Part shown: in pieces, positions 31,701 through 44,220 of the stretch
How positions within the stretch are numbered: position 1 is the first letter of the stretch
Layout: each line of letters begins with the position of its first letter
Assembly (NCBI GenBank): GCA_033557835.1
Contig: JAWQRO010000184.1
Coordinates: forward strand, 1 to 50,019
Origin: Helochares maculicollis
Lineage: Eukaryota; Arthropoda; Insecta; Coleoptera; Hydrophilidae
Direction of reading: 5' to 3'
Length of the DNA: 50,019 bases
Notes under the pieces: model-generated
What the model was told of the DNA's origin: nothing
Database searches by the model: none
The model's input: the letters and a program-made list of their open reading frames with translations, nothing else
Made by a program: the position numbers and the translations under genes

Positions 31701-34700
31701 CTCTGAATCTATTTATTATGTTGTTATAAATACATAAGTACGGAAATTCAAATCATCTCTAAGGTGCAGCAACTGTGTTGTAAATTGCTGGTTGTAATGC
31801 AAATGGTCTTTGCGCAAAATTGTTTTGTTGCAATCTTAACTTTGTAGAACTTATTTATTGAGGTTAATGTTTTGCAAATTGAATCAAGTCTCTGTTTTTG
31901 AGAACAGTATGAATTATTTTGCGGTTTTTCAATTATACTAATTTAAGTATTGCAAGAAAAAGTTGTATTGCTTTTTGTTTCTTTACTTATCTGCAATTCG
32001 TGTATTAAAACTTTTTGTTAGTGTTTCAATACCTAATCTCAAATAAAAGCGTCGATATTTTTAGCGCAACAGAATTAGTGATCGACTTGTAATAGTGTCC
32101 ATTTAAGAATGCATTTCTTGAGGTTGCTAAACGAAAAGATTTGCGATTAAATAGCTTTACAATTCATCTCATATTATGTATTCAATGCAAATCTCTAGAT
32201 GCAACGTAATTGTTTCCTCGCGTAGCTAAAGGAGAAACGTTCAGTTTTAGCAAATAGATACGATATGAACGGTGAATTTTTCTCATCATAAATAATAAAT
32301 GTCATCAGCGTCTGTAACATGCAGCTATTAAATTATTAACGTAAATATCATATTAATGGTATAATTTACTGAAACCGCCCAGATTTAATTTACGCGTAAA
32401 CGCAAGTTAATCTTTAAAAAGGCGGCATAATGTCAACAACAGAAAGAAAGCCAGGTTTTACATTAATATTGTAGACAAGATGTCGTTATTTTAAATTAAA
32501 TGAGTGGGAACCAGAAAATTTTCACAGATTTCATTCCGGTGGGTAGACAATGACTTTATAAAAGCGGGTTCATTAATTTAAGCGAGCTTCAAAAGCATGA
32601 AAGACAACAATTTAATGTACAATGAAAGCATTAATGGATTTTTTAAGCCACGTCGTACCTCACAATTTTTGCTACAAGGAAAGAACAAGGCGTTTTCTAG
32701 ATAGCGTGTAGTAAATAGAAATGTTGAATACGGGATAAATTTGACTTTTATGATCACTAACACCCCTAATGGATGTTTTATTTTCTGGTTAATAGTATGT
32801 TATTGCGGTAATACCACGAAATAATGCACATGAAAATACCGTTAACAACGAATTTCTTGTTAATTGATTTTATACCCCATTTACTGCATTATTTTAGGTG
32901 TGAAATGGGGTGTGTTATAGAGCCAAAGTGTTATATGATCCTCGATAGCTGGTATATTGCGCGAAAGATGTTAAATGAGTTACGGTGAGGAGGTTTAAAA
33001 ATTTTAGTTTCAGTAGCTTAATGCTGAAATTTATAATAGAATAACCTATAGTGTCGTCTATAAATGCAATGTGATGGCGGTTGGTGTGTTTTGTATCTCT
33101 ATAAATTCATTCGAAGTGATCGTAAACAATTGCAATATCTTTCTTATATAGCAATAATAATAGGTCGATAATATATTTACGGAGGACATAAAAAATGGTA
33201 AAATAAGATGGTAAAGATGGGCGATGTTAGATTTATGGATATATCAGGATCAGAGACACAATTGAAAGTAGGTGGGTAAGAAACATAAAGTCGGCCGTTT
33301 GCCAAACCCACGAGGATTCGTGGTCACGACGATATTCGACATGTTTCCTTGGTTCCATTCGCGACTTATCTACGTTATTGCCTCTTCTTCGAAAACACCC
33401 CCATAAGATCAATTCCTGAATGAAATTTGCGGTTTTTGTTTTGGCCTATATAACTTTTATTGCGATTTTGATGGCCCGATGCTTTGTAGCTTTCTGCAGT
33501 TCGTAGTTTATCAACTTGAGACTCTTTCGCGCAAGGCCGTTGGAAACATCTAATGATTTATGCAATAGAAAACCAACAGCGGAAACTAAAATTTCAAATT
33601 CCTAATGGATTTATTCAGGTTAATACCACAGCATTAGTACAAAAGTTCTTATTAAAGAAAATTCGACCTTTGAATATTTTATAACTCTCCACGGTGTTCG
33701 TTAACCCGGTCACGTTCTTATTGCATTCTATTGCGTGTTAAAAATACATCGATCACGTTTAAATAAATGTTAGGGCCCTTTTTGCAGCAAAAAGGCGCAG
33801 AAGTACGTGCTATCACAATTTCGTTCAGCACTTTTAATGGTACAGCAAACTCAACCGCAATTTTAATATAGAAATGAAAAATTCAAAACTTTTCCTATTC
33901 GTAAAATTTAATTATTTTTCCTGCTTGCAAAATATTTAATTAAAATCCGAATAGGTTCTGCAAAAATTAAATACTTCGCTGAAGCTTTATGATTTCATTC
34001 AATGTCGGCAACGAAATTAGCTCAGGTTGCCCAGTGACCGAACTCATAATTAATGTATTAAGCAATTACGCTATATTGATATAATTTCCAAAGCAAATGC
34101 CTACTAGAAAAACATCCACGGAATAATAAATGCCTTTACATATTCATGGGCATTAATAAACACATACATGCAAAATTTCTCACTGTCATAGTTCGCAGCT
34201 AACTACTCATCAATAAGCCAATTTAATATGTAAAGCTATGTACGTATATTATTGCATAATCAAATGCTCATTCAATATCCATGTCATAACAGTTGATTTC
34301 CTATCGATCGATAATTTTAAATTAATCAGGTCTGCTAGACAGGACATGCCCCAGCTACAACGTGGCGCGACCAACAGGGGGATTTTTTTAATTGAAGTGT
34401 TTCATTAATATTTTGTTTCGGGGATGTTGCACTAGATAGCAACTATGTGCAGAAGCGATGTTTGCGCACTTGTACTGTATGTCTGGTGATTTTTAACATG
34501 GGCGTGTTGTTTTCAATTTGTTTGCTTCCCTTTTTTGGACTAATTTGCTTACTATGCAGAATATAATTGATGTTTTAAATCACTACTACCTTCCTCATTT
34601 ACCACCCTTTTTACTAATTAATTTGATTTGATGTATATTTAAAATAATAAGATTCTAAATTTATTAGTTTCCTCTTCTATGATTTTGTCATTATTGCGTT

Positions 34701-35010
34701 TACACATTCATTTCATTAGATAAGTCAGTCTGTATTATTTGACTTTAAGATGTTTGCTATTAGTAGTGATTAGTAAATTGAGGTACTGTTTAGTTACTCC
34801 TACAAACTTATAAACAAAAACTAGGAAAAACTATGGTACTATGATATACAGGGCGTTGCAGAATTAGTTTCCAATACTTAATCCACATGCTAAGAAGGCC
34901 AATGTGACCATGACCTGGTATTTTCTAAAAATAAATAAAAATGTTGAAAATTCGGCTAATTTGCGACTCCTGGCATAATTGAAATGATGCCGATAAGCCA
35001 TGCTTATCAA

Positions 35011-35165
35011 AGAAACAGAAAAAGAGCATAAACAACAATTAAAGTGAAAAGTAATAGCTCCGCGTTTTTTTGAATCAATTAAAACAGAACGTGACCTCGA
35101 AACAAGATCGCTTTATATTACTATCTTTCGCCGCAAGAAAGACGATTACATCATACATCGCAAAC
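35011..35165. repeat. tandem-duplicated unit, first copy
   Basis: The sequence beginning AGAAACAGAAAAAGAGCATA is repeated at 35281-35425 with many substitutions. The offset is about 262-269 nt. Shared blocks include ACATAAACAAC-like, GAACGTGACC, ATCGCTTT.TATTA and TTACATCATACAT. The unit lies downstream of TACAGGGCGTTGCAG at 34850-34864, a type of sequence often seen at ends of insect repeats. Confidence 0.75.
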
Positions 35166-35280
35166 TAACATCACCTTTATCACTATAAAATACCGGCATC
35201 ACAATCAAATCAAAGCGTTAGATCCGTCATAATCACGAGATAAAATTATTTCACGAACACAAACCCTTCCTAATAGCATA

Positions 35281-35425
35281 GAGACAGAAAAAAGGACATA
35301 AACAACCATTTAAGTAAAATTTTATTCGAGCGTGTTGTTTTTTGAACTGGAGATGGAACGTGACCTTAAAAGAATATCGCTTTGTATTACCATCGCAAGA
35401 AGGGTGGTTACATCATACATAGCTA
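35281..35425. repeat. tandem-duplicated unit, second copy
   Basis: Second copy of 35011-35165, sharing the blocks listed there. Origin unknown; no ORF or clear terminal repeat. Confidence 0.75.
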
Positions 35426-35710
35426 ACTAAACAATAACTTACTTGTCAACATTCTTTATCGTTAAAATTCAATGGCTATTTAAATACGATGAATTAGAGT
35501 CAATTTCTATCACAATTAATAATACAAATTCATGTTATTGAGACTACAGACTGATCCAACAGTCTCCTTCTATCGATAACACATGCACTGCTTCTCTTGC
35601 GTCTGTGGTTGAAAATTTATTGCGCTTTACGTTTTTTGATGAGCATCTACTTTCATTTTTATAACCTTGTTTACAATAAAATGATGGTTTTTCTTGTTTC
35701 GTGCTTAGTA

Positions 35711-36984
35711 TAAGGAGTACAAATAAGTTTCCGCCGTTTTTTTTATAAAAAATTGAATATTTATTGTAACAGAACAGTAGTTTAAGTTTATTCAAAGTAT
35801 TATTCATCACTAGCAACCACTTTTTCCCATCTCTCAGGCAGCATTCGGATTCCACATCTGAAAAACTCCTTATCTTTTGAGGCTATCCACGTATCAACCC
35901 AATTTTTGGTATCTTGATATGCTGTGAACCGTTGCTCCGACAGAGCATCTGCCGTTGACCGGAACAGATAATAGTCGGATGGCGCTATGTCTGGTGAATA
36001 CGGTGGGTGGGTTAACACTTCCCAATCAAGTGTTTTTAAATAGTTTTTCATCGGAACCGCTACATGCGAATGAGCATTATCATGGAATAGAATTATATTG
36101 TCGTGTCTAGAATTGTATTGAGGGCGTTTTTTCTTTAGAGCATGGCTCAATCTCATCAATTGTGTTCGGTAGAGAGTTCCAGTGATTGTTTCGCTCGGAT
36201 TAAGCAACTCGTAATACACTACAGTCAGCTGATTCCATCATATACACATCATGAGTTTTTTCCGGGAATATTTGGTTTTGCTGTGGCTGTTGACGCGCGG
36301 CCAGGTTTTCCCCATGATTTTCTTTTTTTTTTTGGTTGTCGTAATGTATCCATTTTTCATCCCCGGTGACGATCCTATGTAAAAACCCTTTTCTGTATGC
36401 CTGGCTAGCAGCATGTCACTTATGCATAATCGGCATTCAATATCTCTTGGCTTCAATTCGTATGGAATCCAATTTCCTTGTTTATGAATCATTCCTAATG
36501 ATGTTAAACGATGTGCAACTGCTTGCTGAGTGACTTCTAATGTGAGAGCAAGTTCCTTTTGTGTTTGAGACGAATCTTCCTCCAATAATTCTTCCAATTC
36601 TGCATCTTCGTAAATTTTAGGCCTTCCACTGCGGTCTTTGTCTTTTACATCAAAATCACCGTTTTTAAACTTTTGAAACCTGTCACGATACGTTCTCTCA
36701 CTCAAAACAGCTTCTACGAGCAATTGATGCGCCTCAGCTGCAGATTTTATTAAATTAAAGCAATAAATTACAAGTTCCTGCAAATGAAGTTTATTTGGTT
36801 CAAGTTTAGACATTTTCAGCTCAAGAAAATTATATTTTACCAGCATGGAGTCACTAATATAGTAAGGTTATGTTATTTTAGAACGAACAGACTAATTTTT
36901 AAGCCGGATATAATCTACAAATTCTAACGAAAGGCGCCCCGCGACACCTTCCTTAAAATGGGGGCAACTTATTTGTACTCCTAA
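35711..36984 (-). mobile_element. mariner, defective copy (1,274 bp), family shared with 46138-47391
   Basis: The ends are TAAGGAGTACAAATAAGTTT and, from the right, TTAGGAGTACAAATAAGTTG, with TA at 35709-35710 and 36985-36986. It is in the sense of slit. It is the best-preserved copy in the window: a 191-residue ORF and a 139-residue ORF cover most of the transposase. Confidence 0.95.
35788..36813 (-). pseudogene. mariner transposase pseudogene (best preserved)
   Basis: It starts MSKLEPNKLHLQELVIYCFN. The HTH part reads AAEAHQLLVEAVLSERTYRD, FKNGDFDVKDKDRSGRPKIY, SSQTQKELALTLEVTQQAVA and GNWIPYELKPRDIECRLC. A frameshift at about 36400 hides GDEKW (visible in another frame), and a further break occurs near 36240. 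The last ORF keeps LFHDNAHSHVA (second Asp) and PPYSPDIAPSDYYLF (third Asp) and ends at a stop about four codons early. Confidence 0.93.
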
Positions 36985-39639
36985 TAAGTTCAGATGATTT
37001 GCATATTACTAAATATGTCTTTCTTTGAATAAGGCATAAAGAAAAGTTTAGCTTACTTACGTAATAGTAAATAATGTATTAAAAACAAATTGAAATGAAC
37101 GCAATTCGAACAAACATGTGACGCTTGTTTTTTCTCTTCGGTTGAAATCTCCAGCGGTGCACTTTTTTCGCTCGTCTTTATTTCTTTTCAATGAGGTTTT
37201 TTTTATTATTTCGTTAGTTTCGAGTCCAGATGCTTTAAGCTTAAGCAAAAAGGCGATTCTTTGAAATGCCGATAAAATTCTTCAGTCGTGGTTCGACCGA
37301 CGACGTCATATGGAATTCCAACAGTGGTTCCCAACATGTACATGGAATTAATATCTCGGTTACTAATTATGCCCCAAAGTGCAAACAAAAACCTATCGCT
37401 TATTATTTCTTATATCTATAACCCCTTTAAGGTTTGTAACTTCATTTTGAAACACTTTGTATTTAGACTTTAGCCAACATGTGCATAGAAAGAAAATTAC
37501 TAATTCATTACAGTTAAAGTAGCTCAAGTAGAGTACTTGAAATAAATTAAAAATAATACCAATTTTTGAAATAAAATAAGGTGAAAAAATGCTGACGAAT
37601 GCGCGCAATTGCAAATCGGAAAACTGCAAGAAAATGCCGCTGAAAATAGTGCTAATAATTTAGACTGAAATTGTCCCATAAACATAATACGTTCTAATAG
37701 GATTGAACCAGGAAAGGAGAATATAATAACAAATTCCATCGCCTGTGTGCGATCCTGACGCATAAATATTTATGTAATGCTCAATTTTTAGAGCAACTGC
37801 AACATTACGGGTGCGCACAGGTACTCTCATCTGAATGTAGAATGAAATGTTAACAAATGGAAGCGCGGTTTCCGCAAACCTAATTGCAGTTATTTCTATT
37901 TAATCCGAGTCCGCACGGCGGAAAGAATAAATGCGGCAATTCAACAGGGCGATAGTGCTATCTTTATAGCGTATCATCCACAAATGAACAATTACTTAAC
38001 GCGAATGGGACGTGTGTTGCAATCAGTAGTCCGTGAATGAGACTGTCAGATACGTTGCAAAATATACGATTCATTCTAGTGTTTGCCCTTTTATACATTT
38101 TGCACAAATATGATTTATATATTTATTGACGTCTGCTGAAGGTGCAAGATTTAAACCAGCAATGCTTGGATGTTGTTTTCTGTGATAGGTTGTAGACAAG
38201 AAGCACAGGCCTCAACAAAGCTAAACAATACAAATTTGCTACACAAAAGAATATGCAAGCGTAAATATGCTTGATATAGTTGTTCGACGTTTGCTGAATG
38301 ACTTCATTATTAATTGATTAAATGGAGCGATGCTAATTTAAATAATATCTTTTGGAAATAAACTGCCGAAGTTTTCTTCAGCGAGTTGTGACCGTGCGGT
38401 GGCTAGAGCAAATTTTCTGGATTTTTGAGTCTAAGATGCAATGAGAAACGTCCATTTTTTCAGTTTAAATAAAGCATGGTTTCATTGTTTGTCACAATAA
38501 ATATGCATACATGTTTTGATGTAATCACCATCTTCGGAAAGGTTAAGCGAAATTTTTGTGCACTATTGTAGGTATGAACAAATCTGAATGAAAGGAGTAA
38601 CTCAGAGGCAGACGTATCTCGCAGCCAATTTTCTTTTTTGTTTTATTTATTTTTAAAAGTTCAATTATGTCCAATTTGTATCCATAAATTCAGAGATAAA
38701 TAGACAATAGGGATTCCTCAAAAAATTCAAAGTGGAAGAAAAACAGTTAATGATCCTTTTACGTTGTTCGATATACTTAAAACTGAAACGATAATGTAGA
38801 TTGCGGAGGAATGTTTTGAAAGAGTAATAGCCTGCTTTAAAAATACGTGTGCGTGTTATAAAAATACCAAACAATCCAAAGCGCCACAAATCGTTGAAAA
38901 GCTTTATAAATGATTGCATGACTCTAACGTATTAACGAACACTTTCGGCTCCGTGCTCCTTGTGATAAAGTGAGACATCTATCAAAGCTACTTTCATATT
39001 AGAAACTATTAAATTTAGAAACATTCGTATGCCCGCCTTCCAGCGATTCTACCTTTATTACACTAACTGATATTAATGACTATTCAATATTTTATTATCA
39101 TTTGCTGCTAATGTTCCTCCATTACTCAAACTTCTGTTGGTGCCGAAAACGAACAACGAGGCTTATGACATCACTTTGTCCATTTTAGAACTAATTAAGA
39201 ATTGATGAAGGTGTCATAACGTTTAAATAGTTTTTCTATTTTGGAATGCAGGTATTGCAACAGATGACATTTATTGGTATTTATGGGTATTAATTTTGTA
39301 AACCGTTATATTTTAAGGTAATAACATTAAAAAATAAAAAGAAAATGTATTATTAATGAAAAAAATTAGTTTTGAAAGTGCACAAAAAACAATGTAAGAA
39401 TTAATAAAAATAAAAATAACATCTCATCAGAAGTTGTGTTGTCATAAAAAGGTCTAATTGTTCTAAATGTGTGTAGTAAAATCTGGATTACTAAAGAAAT
39501 ACGACCATAAGAATTATAAAATACGACAAAATCAGTGTTTATGGTAAATTGAGTGTTGTTTAGCCCGGATAGGTTAAGTACATAATCCGACGTAAAACCT
39601 GCATAAACGAAATTAATAGTGCCCCTGAAAATGTATATA

Positions 39640-39910
39640 CGGCATTAAGCAAAATACGCGGAGAAATTTGTAAAATCTGCACAGAGCAAATCCGTAAGGT
39701 TCGCGGGAAAGCGTCAGGATTCATCCACCCCCTGGTAGACTGGATTCGTTGCTCCTGCGGAGATTTTACTCGCCCCTGTGGCGCGTCGGGTTCAAAACGA
39801 GAGCACTCCGGATGCACTGCTCGTAATCACTTTATCTCTCGTTAATTGCCGTGTTCCGGCTGTCATGTGGCGGCCATTCGGGGAGTTTGTTACACCGTCG
39901 AGCTAGAATA
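39640..39910. other. GC-rich, CpG-containing island in the long intron
   Basis: Sequence with many CG dinucleotides (GTCGGGTTC, GCGGCCATTCGGGG, GCGCGTCGG, ACCGTCGAGC) against an AT-rich background. Small ORFs on both strands are not recognisable; the plus frame has CSCGDFTRPCGASG, but no domain is assigned. It is a candidate enhancer or alternative promoter. Confidence 0.35.
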
Positions 39911-41219
39911 TGCCAATTATAATTATATCGCTGCTGCTGTCTAACTGTTCGAATATCGAAGAATGATAAATAGAATTATTGTCATTTGATTTTTAAATAA
40001 AACCTTTTATGTGATATAGGTCAAAAATTACATTTGTATCACTACTAAATGATCTACTAAATTTAAAAAATATCAATTATGTAGTGTTTAGTGTACACAT
40101 AATTTGTAAGTCCATTGGCCCCTAAATGTTCATTTTTAAGAATACAATACTATCCTTTAATAGACATATCAAGTTTGGTCAACTTAAATAATGTGATTAT
40201 ATATTAAGCCTGTGTGTAAAATATTTATACCCAGCTGATAAGACTACCCTTAAGTGTTACGAATCCTTAGTAAGCTTTGGTATGATTATATGAGAATGGT
40301 CTTCATATTTAACTAAAAAGAGAAAATTGCAATGCTATAAGAACTTTACGAAAGCAGGGTTCATTTGAAACAATACATTTTGGACCACCCCACGACTTGA
40401 ATGTACAAATTCCCCAGTTGTTCCGTCAGCAAGTAAACAGAAAAACCAAGAGAACAAAAAGGAGTTGATGAGTTTATTCATCTCTATTTACTTTTGGATT
40501 CAAAAATGATTTTGTTCGTGACTGCGTCCTTGTTTGCTTAAAAAATTATCATCCGCAAGCAAGCAAGTCCTTACCACCCTCGATATTGTAGCGTTATTCT
40601 ATTAACTTTTTTTACGCCAAAACAATGTTAACACATGCACTTGCGTTGGAATTTGATTATGAATCATCGTGTTGATATTTGCATTCCGTTATTAAAGTTT
40701 TTGATTGCTTTTGTTTTGAGCACTCTCGTCCTATGTAATACCACCCCCCTCACTCTGTGCAGTACTCGACCAGATATTGTATTATAAATTTCAGTAAAGT
40801 TTAATTGCATTGCAGTTTCAGTTTATAAGTTTATCTCGCCGTCAGTGAATGATTAGCAATTATTAAAATTAAATTTTCGCCAGTCGGAGGCAAAAAGTGA
40901 GATGTCCGGAAAATTAGCTTGTTGTTTTTACTCCTTGAAAATTTACACTCATTCCTATAATTATATCGGCCTGTGACGAGAGTGAATGTGGGAAATCTCA
41001 GTGACTATTAATTATAAAAATCATCAAAATTACAATAAATAGTTAAGCGCTAATATATTGAACGTCATACTAGTTCAACTCGTTTGTATTAGGGGTACCA
41101 GATATAGTTAAAAAAATCTCCCTAGACTAGTAGCGCACCCTAATTTGATTTTGTACACCAGATTTGCCCCTATCCATTACAAGCCATATTCATTGAATAC
41201 AAAACACGTTTCCATTAAT

Positions 41220-41420
41220 GTATTTGCAAATGCGGCTGCTAGTGCTGCTATTTTGAATTCAAGATTGAAGGAAGAGGTCTGCTCTGTCGGGGCAGAACTG
41301 ATGGAAAGTGCATTGTTTCGATGCGCCGCTGCGCCGTTTTGTTGCAATGCTTGTGTATGCGAGTTGGTACGCTTCATTTATTTTCCTTTGTTTGCCGAAA
41401 ACGTGAAAATCATTCGCAAC
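41220..41420. other. GC-rich patch in the long intron
   Basis: Contains GCGGCTGCTAGTGCTGC and GATGCGCCGCTGCGCCG. ORFs cross it on both strands, with Ala- and Gln-rich composition, but nothing is recognisable. Candidate regulatory element. Confidence 0.3.
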
Positions 41421-42089
41421 GCAAAATGAGAAACTTGCATTTGAAATTTATTATTACGATGGGTTAGTTTGAAATTCAAATTGCGACATCGGAAAACCCT
41501 CCTTCTTGTTAACCTACGGCGGTAATGTTGGAAAAATGGCACAAATTTGTACGTAATTCAATGAAAATAGTTTAATTAACATTTGTTTCTCCTATTTATT
41601 ACTGCTGCTATTCATTTCTTCGTTGAGACACATACTTATCATTTGTAGTATGGTATATGATGGTAACATTAATTCTCAAATGTACGTGCATAGAATTCAG
41701 AACGAAACGTTTGCTACTGTAGTGTAAATCCTTGTAAGACTTATCTAAGAATCCCAACTTTAATATTTTAGTTCCTTATTTCCATAAATTTGGCTTATTA
41801 TATGTAATTGCAGGCGATAAAAATGAAAAATATTCACTTAGGGCGAAAGAAAAAAATATATTTAAGACAGAAGACAAAAGAAAATTATTAACTTGTGGTT
41901 GGAAAAATGCTGGAAAAAAAGGGGAAGCCTGAAATAACTATAAATATTAGAAAAAGCAACAATATAAATCGCCGGGAAAGAGCGAAACACATGTGGTGAA
42001 ATAAAAAATAAATATTCTCTGGCCACCTAATAAAACACAAATAAACGGTTTTACTACCAACTCAGCAAATATATCAAACTAATAACCCT

Positions 42090-42360
42090 TTCGACAGCTT
42101 GGCCGCAGAAATCGCCCCTCGCACGTCAATATAGATTGATTACACCACGATACGAATTCCTGTATGGCCAAGAAGAAATAAAAAGGAACGCAAAACACAC
42201 CGAGATAAACACCGTTCGCTCTCCCGCAGACGCCACATTGCCCGTTTCGGCATTGCCGCACTGTCCGTTTCAGTCGCACCAGCTGAGGGCCTCGTCAACA
42301 CACCGCAGACAGACGAATTTGATGTTTGTTTGGCGTATTTTTTCAGGGAATTCTCCAGGT
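42090..42360 (+). promoter_or_regulatory. GC-rich island, possible promoter
   Basis: A CpG-containing patch with TTTCAGTCGCACC (A at 42272), which fits the arthropod initiator TCAGTY on the plus strand. A donor-like CCAG/GTAATT lies at 42358/42359, so a short noncoding first exon is conceivable. No TATA box or downstream promoter element is seen at the expected places. It may equally be an enhancer. Tentative. Confidence 0.25.
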
Positions 42361-44019
42361 AATTTCTTCAATCTCCGAGTGGAATAAAAGTATTAGAGTT
42401 TAAGGAGCTTGTGTGACAGAGTGTGAGATATTGGCGTGGCATTTTTGTGGCTCAGTGGGAATTATTGGGGTAAAAGCATTGACATTTTTTGATTGTGGAC
42501 GTCTATGTCCACCTAAGATCTGTTTTGCTTTACGAAATATAAATTTTTATATTTTTAATCACATAAACGCACCTATTACATAACTGAATTGACAGTCATT
42601 CAACTATTCAAAACGACAGGTCAGACAAAGCATTATATTTTATCTAAGTAACGCCTCGACTATATGTGACACTAGCTGACAGTAAAGTTAACGCAATAGC
42701 TCCAATTTCTCGATTTCGGAAACGACGACGGTGGAATAAAAGTTTAAGTAAATTAAGACGCCTTTTGCGCTCTTTAAAGACTCGAATGTCTCGACGGAAT
42801 TCACTTTTCTTACAAAAGTAAAGCTATTCAGTGGTATTTTCAATCTATTTTTTATGCTTAGTGCGACATGGAAAAGTGTTTTAGCGGCTAAAATTGCGCA
42901 TTGAAGTACAAATCTATACATAACTAGCTTTCTATTGCTTTACGCAACACCCCTTTTAATTAAACTATTGATAGTGCTAAATTGTTTCATAACTAATAAT
43001 GCACAAATATAACGCATTAAATAAAATCATTTCAATGAAATAAAATCTGGAGTTGCAATAAGTGAGTAGTTTTTGATTTTTAAATATAGAAAATTTGTTA
43101 TATCTGACGGTGATGACTTTTCACTTTTTTGAAACCTATTTAACAACCATAGGCGAGTGTACTTGTTGACATACAAAGTAGACTATAGATCAATGTGGAA
43201 AATAACTACAAATAAATCATGCTCACCACATAACATGTGCATTAACTCAAAATAATGGGTTTTCTAATGAGCTCACATTTTTTCTGCTTTTAATTCTTTT
43301 GACAGGCTTTCTCTATTACTACAAAATATAGCTCGATGAAACAAATACGTTATTAAAAAGGATACATTTTAAAATAAAATGAATAATTAAATTTTAATAA
43401 AAAGTACAAAATGCATTACTTTAATTTTTGGACGTCCAGATTTCCATACAGAATTATTAACGTAGTCTTTCTTCACTTAAATATATTATTGTACAAGTTC
43501 GTGGTAGCATTTCATTTGAAACATGCTTTTTAGTAGGAAGTATTTTTAATTAGTTAGTCTATTTCCATGTTTATTTATTTGTCCATTAAATTGGAGCATT
43601 TTTGGTCTCTAGTTTCCAATAAATAGTATTTCCATATATGTCAAAATTGTTTATACAGTAAGATTTACATTTTTGAATGAATTAATAATATTGAATATAT
43701 ACATGAATTGAATTTTTAAACTCATTTCGCATCGTATATTGTAAAATTCTGGTATAAACCAGATTTTTAATTTTTATTACTGGTAGGTCTTCTTTTTATA
43801 ATTTTATCTTATATTTTCTTGAGGGCACTATATTTGTAATTTTGAACTAATGTGTTGAGAAGGAAGAGCTTTTAGCGTCCACTTTATCTAAATGTTTCTG
43901 AACGCATTTTCGATAACAGCAAAATCTACTTATCTCATCCTACGAAATTATACAAATATGCATTTCAAGTCACTTTATGCGATCACAATCAAAAACTCTG
44001 TTTTGAACCTGAGCTTCTT

Positions 44020-44220
44020 ATGCATAGAAATGCCTTTTACAATTGCACCCACATTGGCGAAAAACGATAACGCGGCCACTTTTGCAACTTCTGTAAGTGG
44101 AAAAGACTAAGGTGACTGCACTTTTGAGGGGCATTCTCAAATGTAAGTTACGACAGGGACGGGACGAGGATGGCGACGGCGACAAGGTATTTATGCAGCA
44201 AAAATGTGTGACTATTATAC
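44020..44220. other. GC-rich patch in the long intron
   Basis: Contains ATAACGCGGCCACTTTTGC and GACGAGGATGGCGACGGCGAC in AT-rich surroundings. Short plus-strand ORFs cross it and are not recognised. Candidate regulatory element. Confidence 0.3.

Noticed and set aside
37057..37248. Minus ORF ending next to GTAAGTAAG as a possible slit exon
   Set aside because: Lys-rich, no cysteine pattern or LRR, and the donor alone is common by chance.
39560..39817. 85-codon minus ORF in a GC-rich island as a coding exon
   Set aside because: No domain recognised; ORF on the other strand equally open; composition explained by GC content.
42079..42279. Cysteine-rich minus ORF (RQCRNGQCGVCG) as a possible LRRNT1 exon
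   Set aside because: Wrong cysteine spacing (no CPxxCxC), no DC...G motif, no phase-2 donor; it begins with GTG and lacks a signal peptide.
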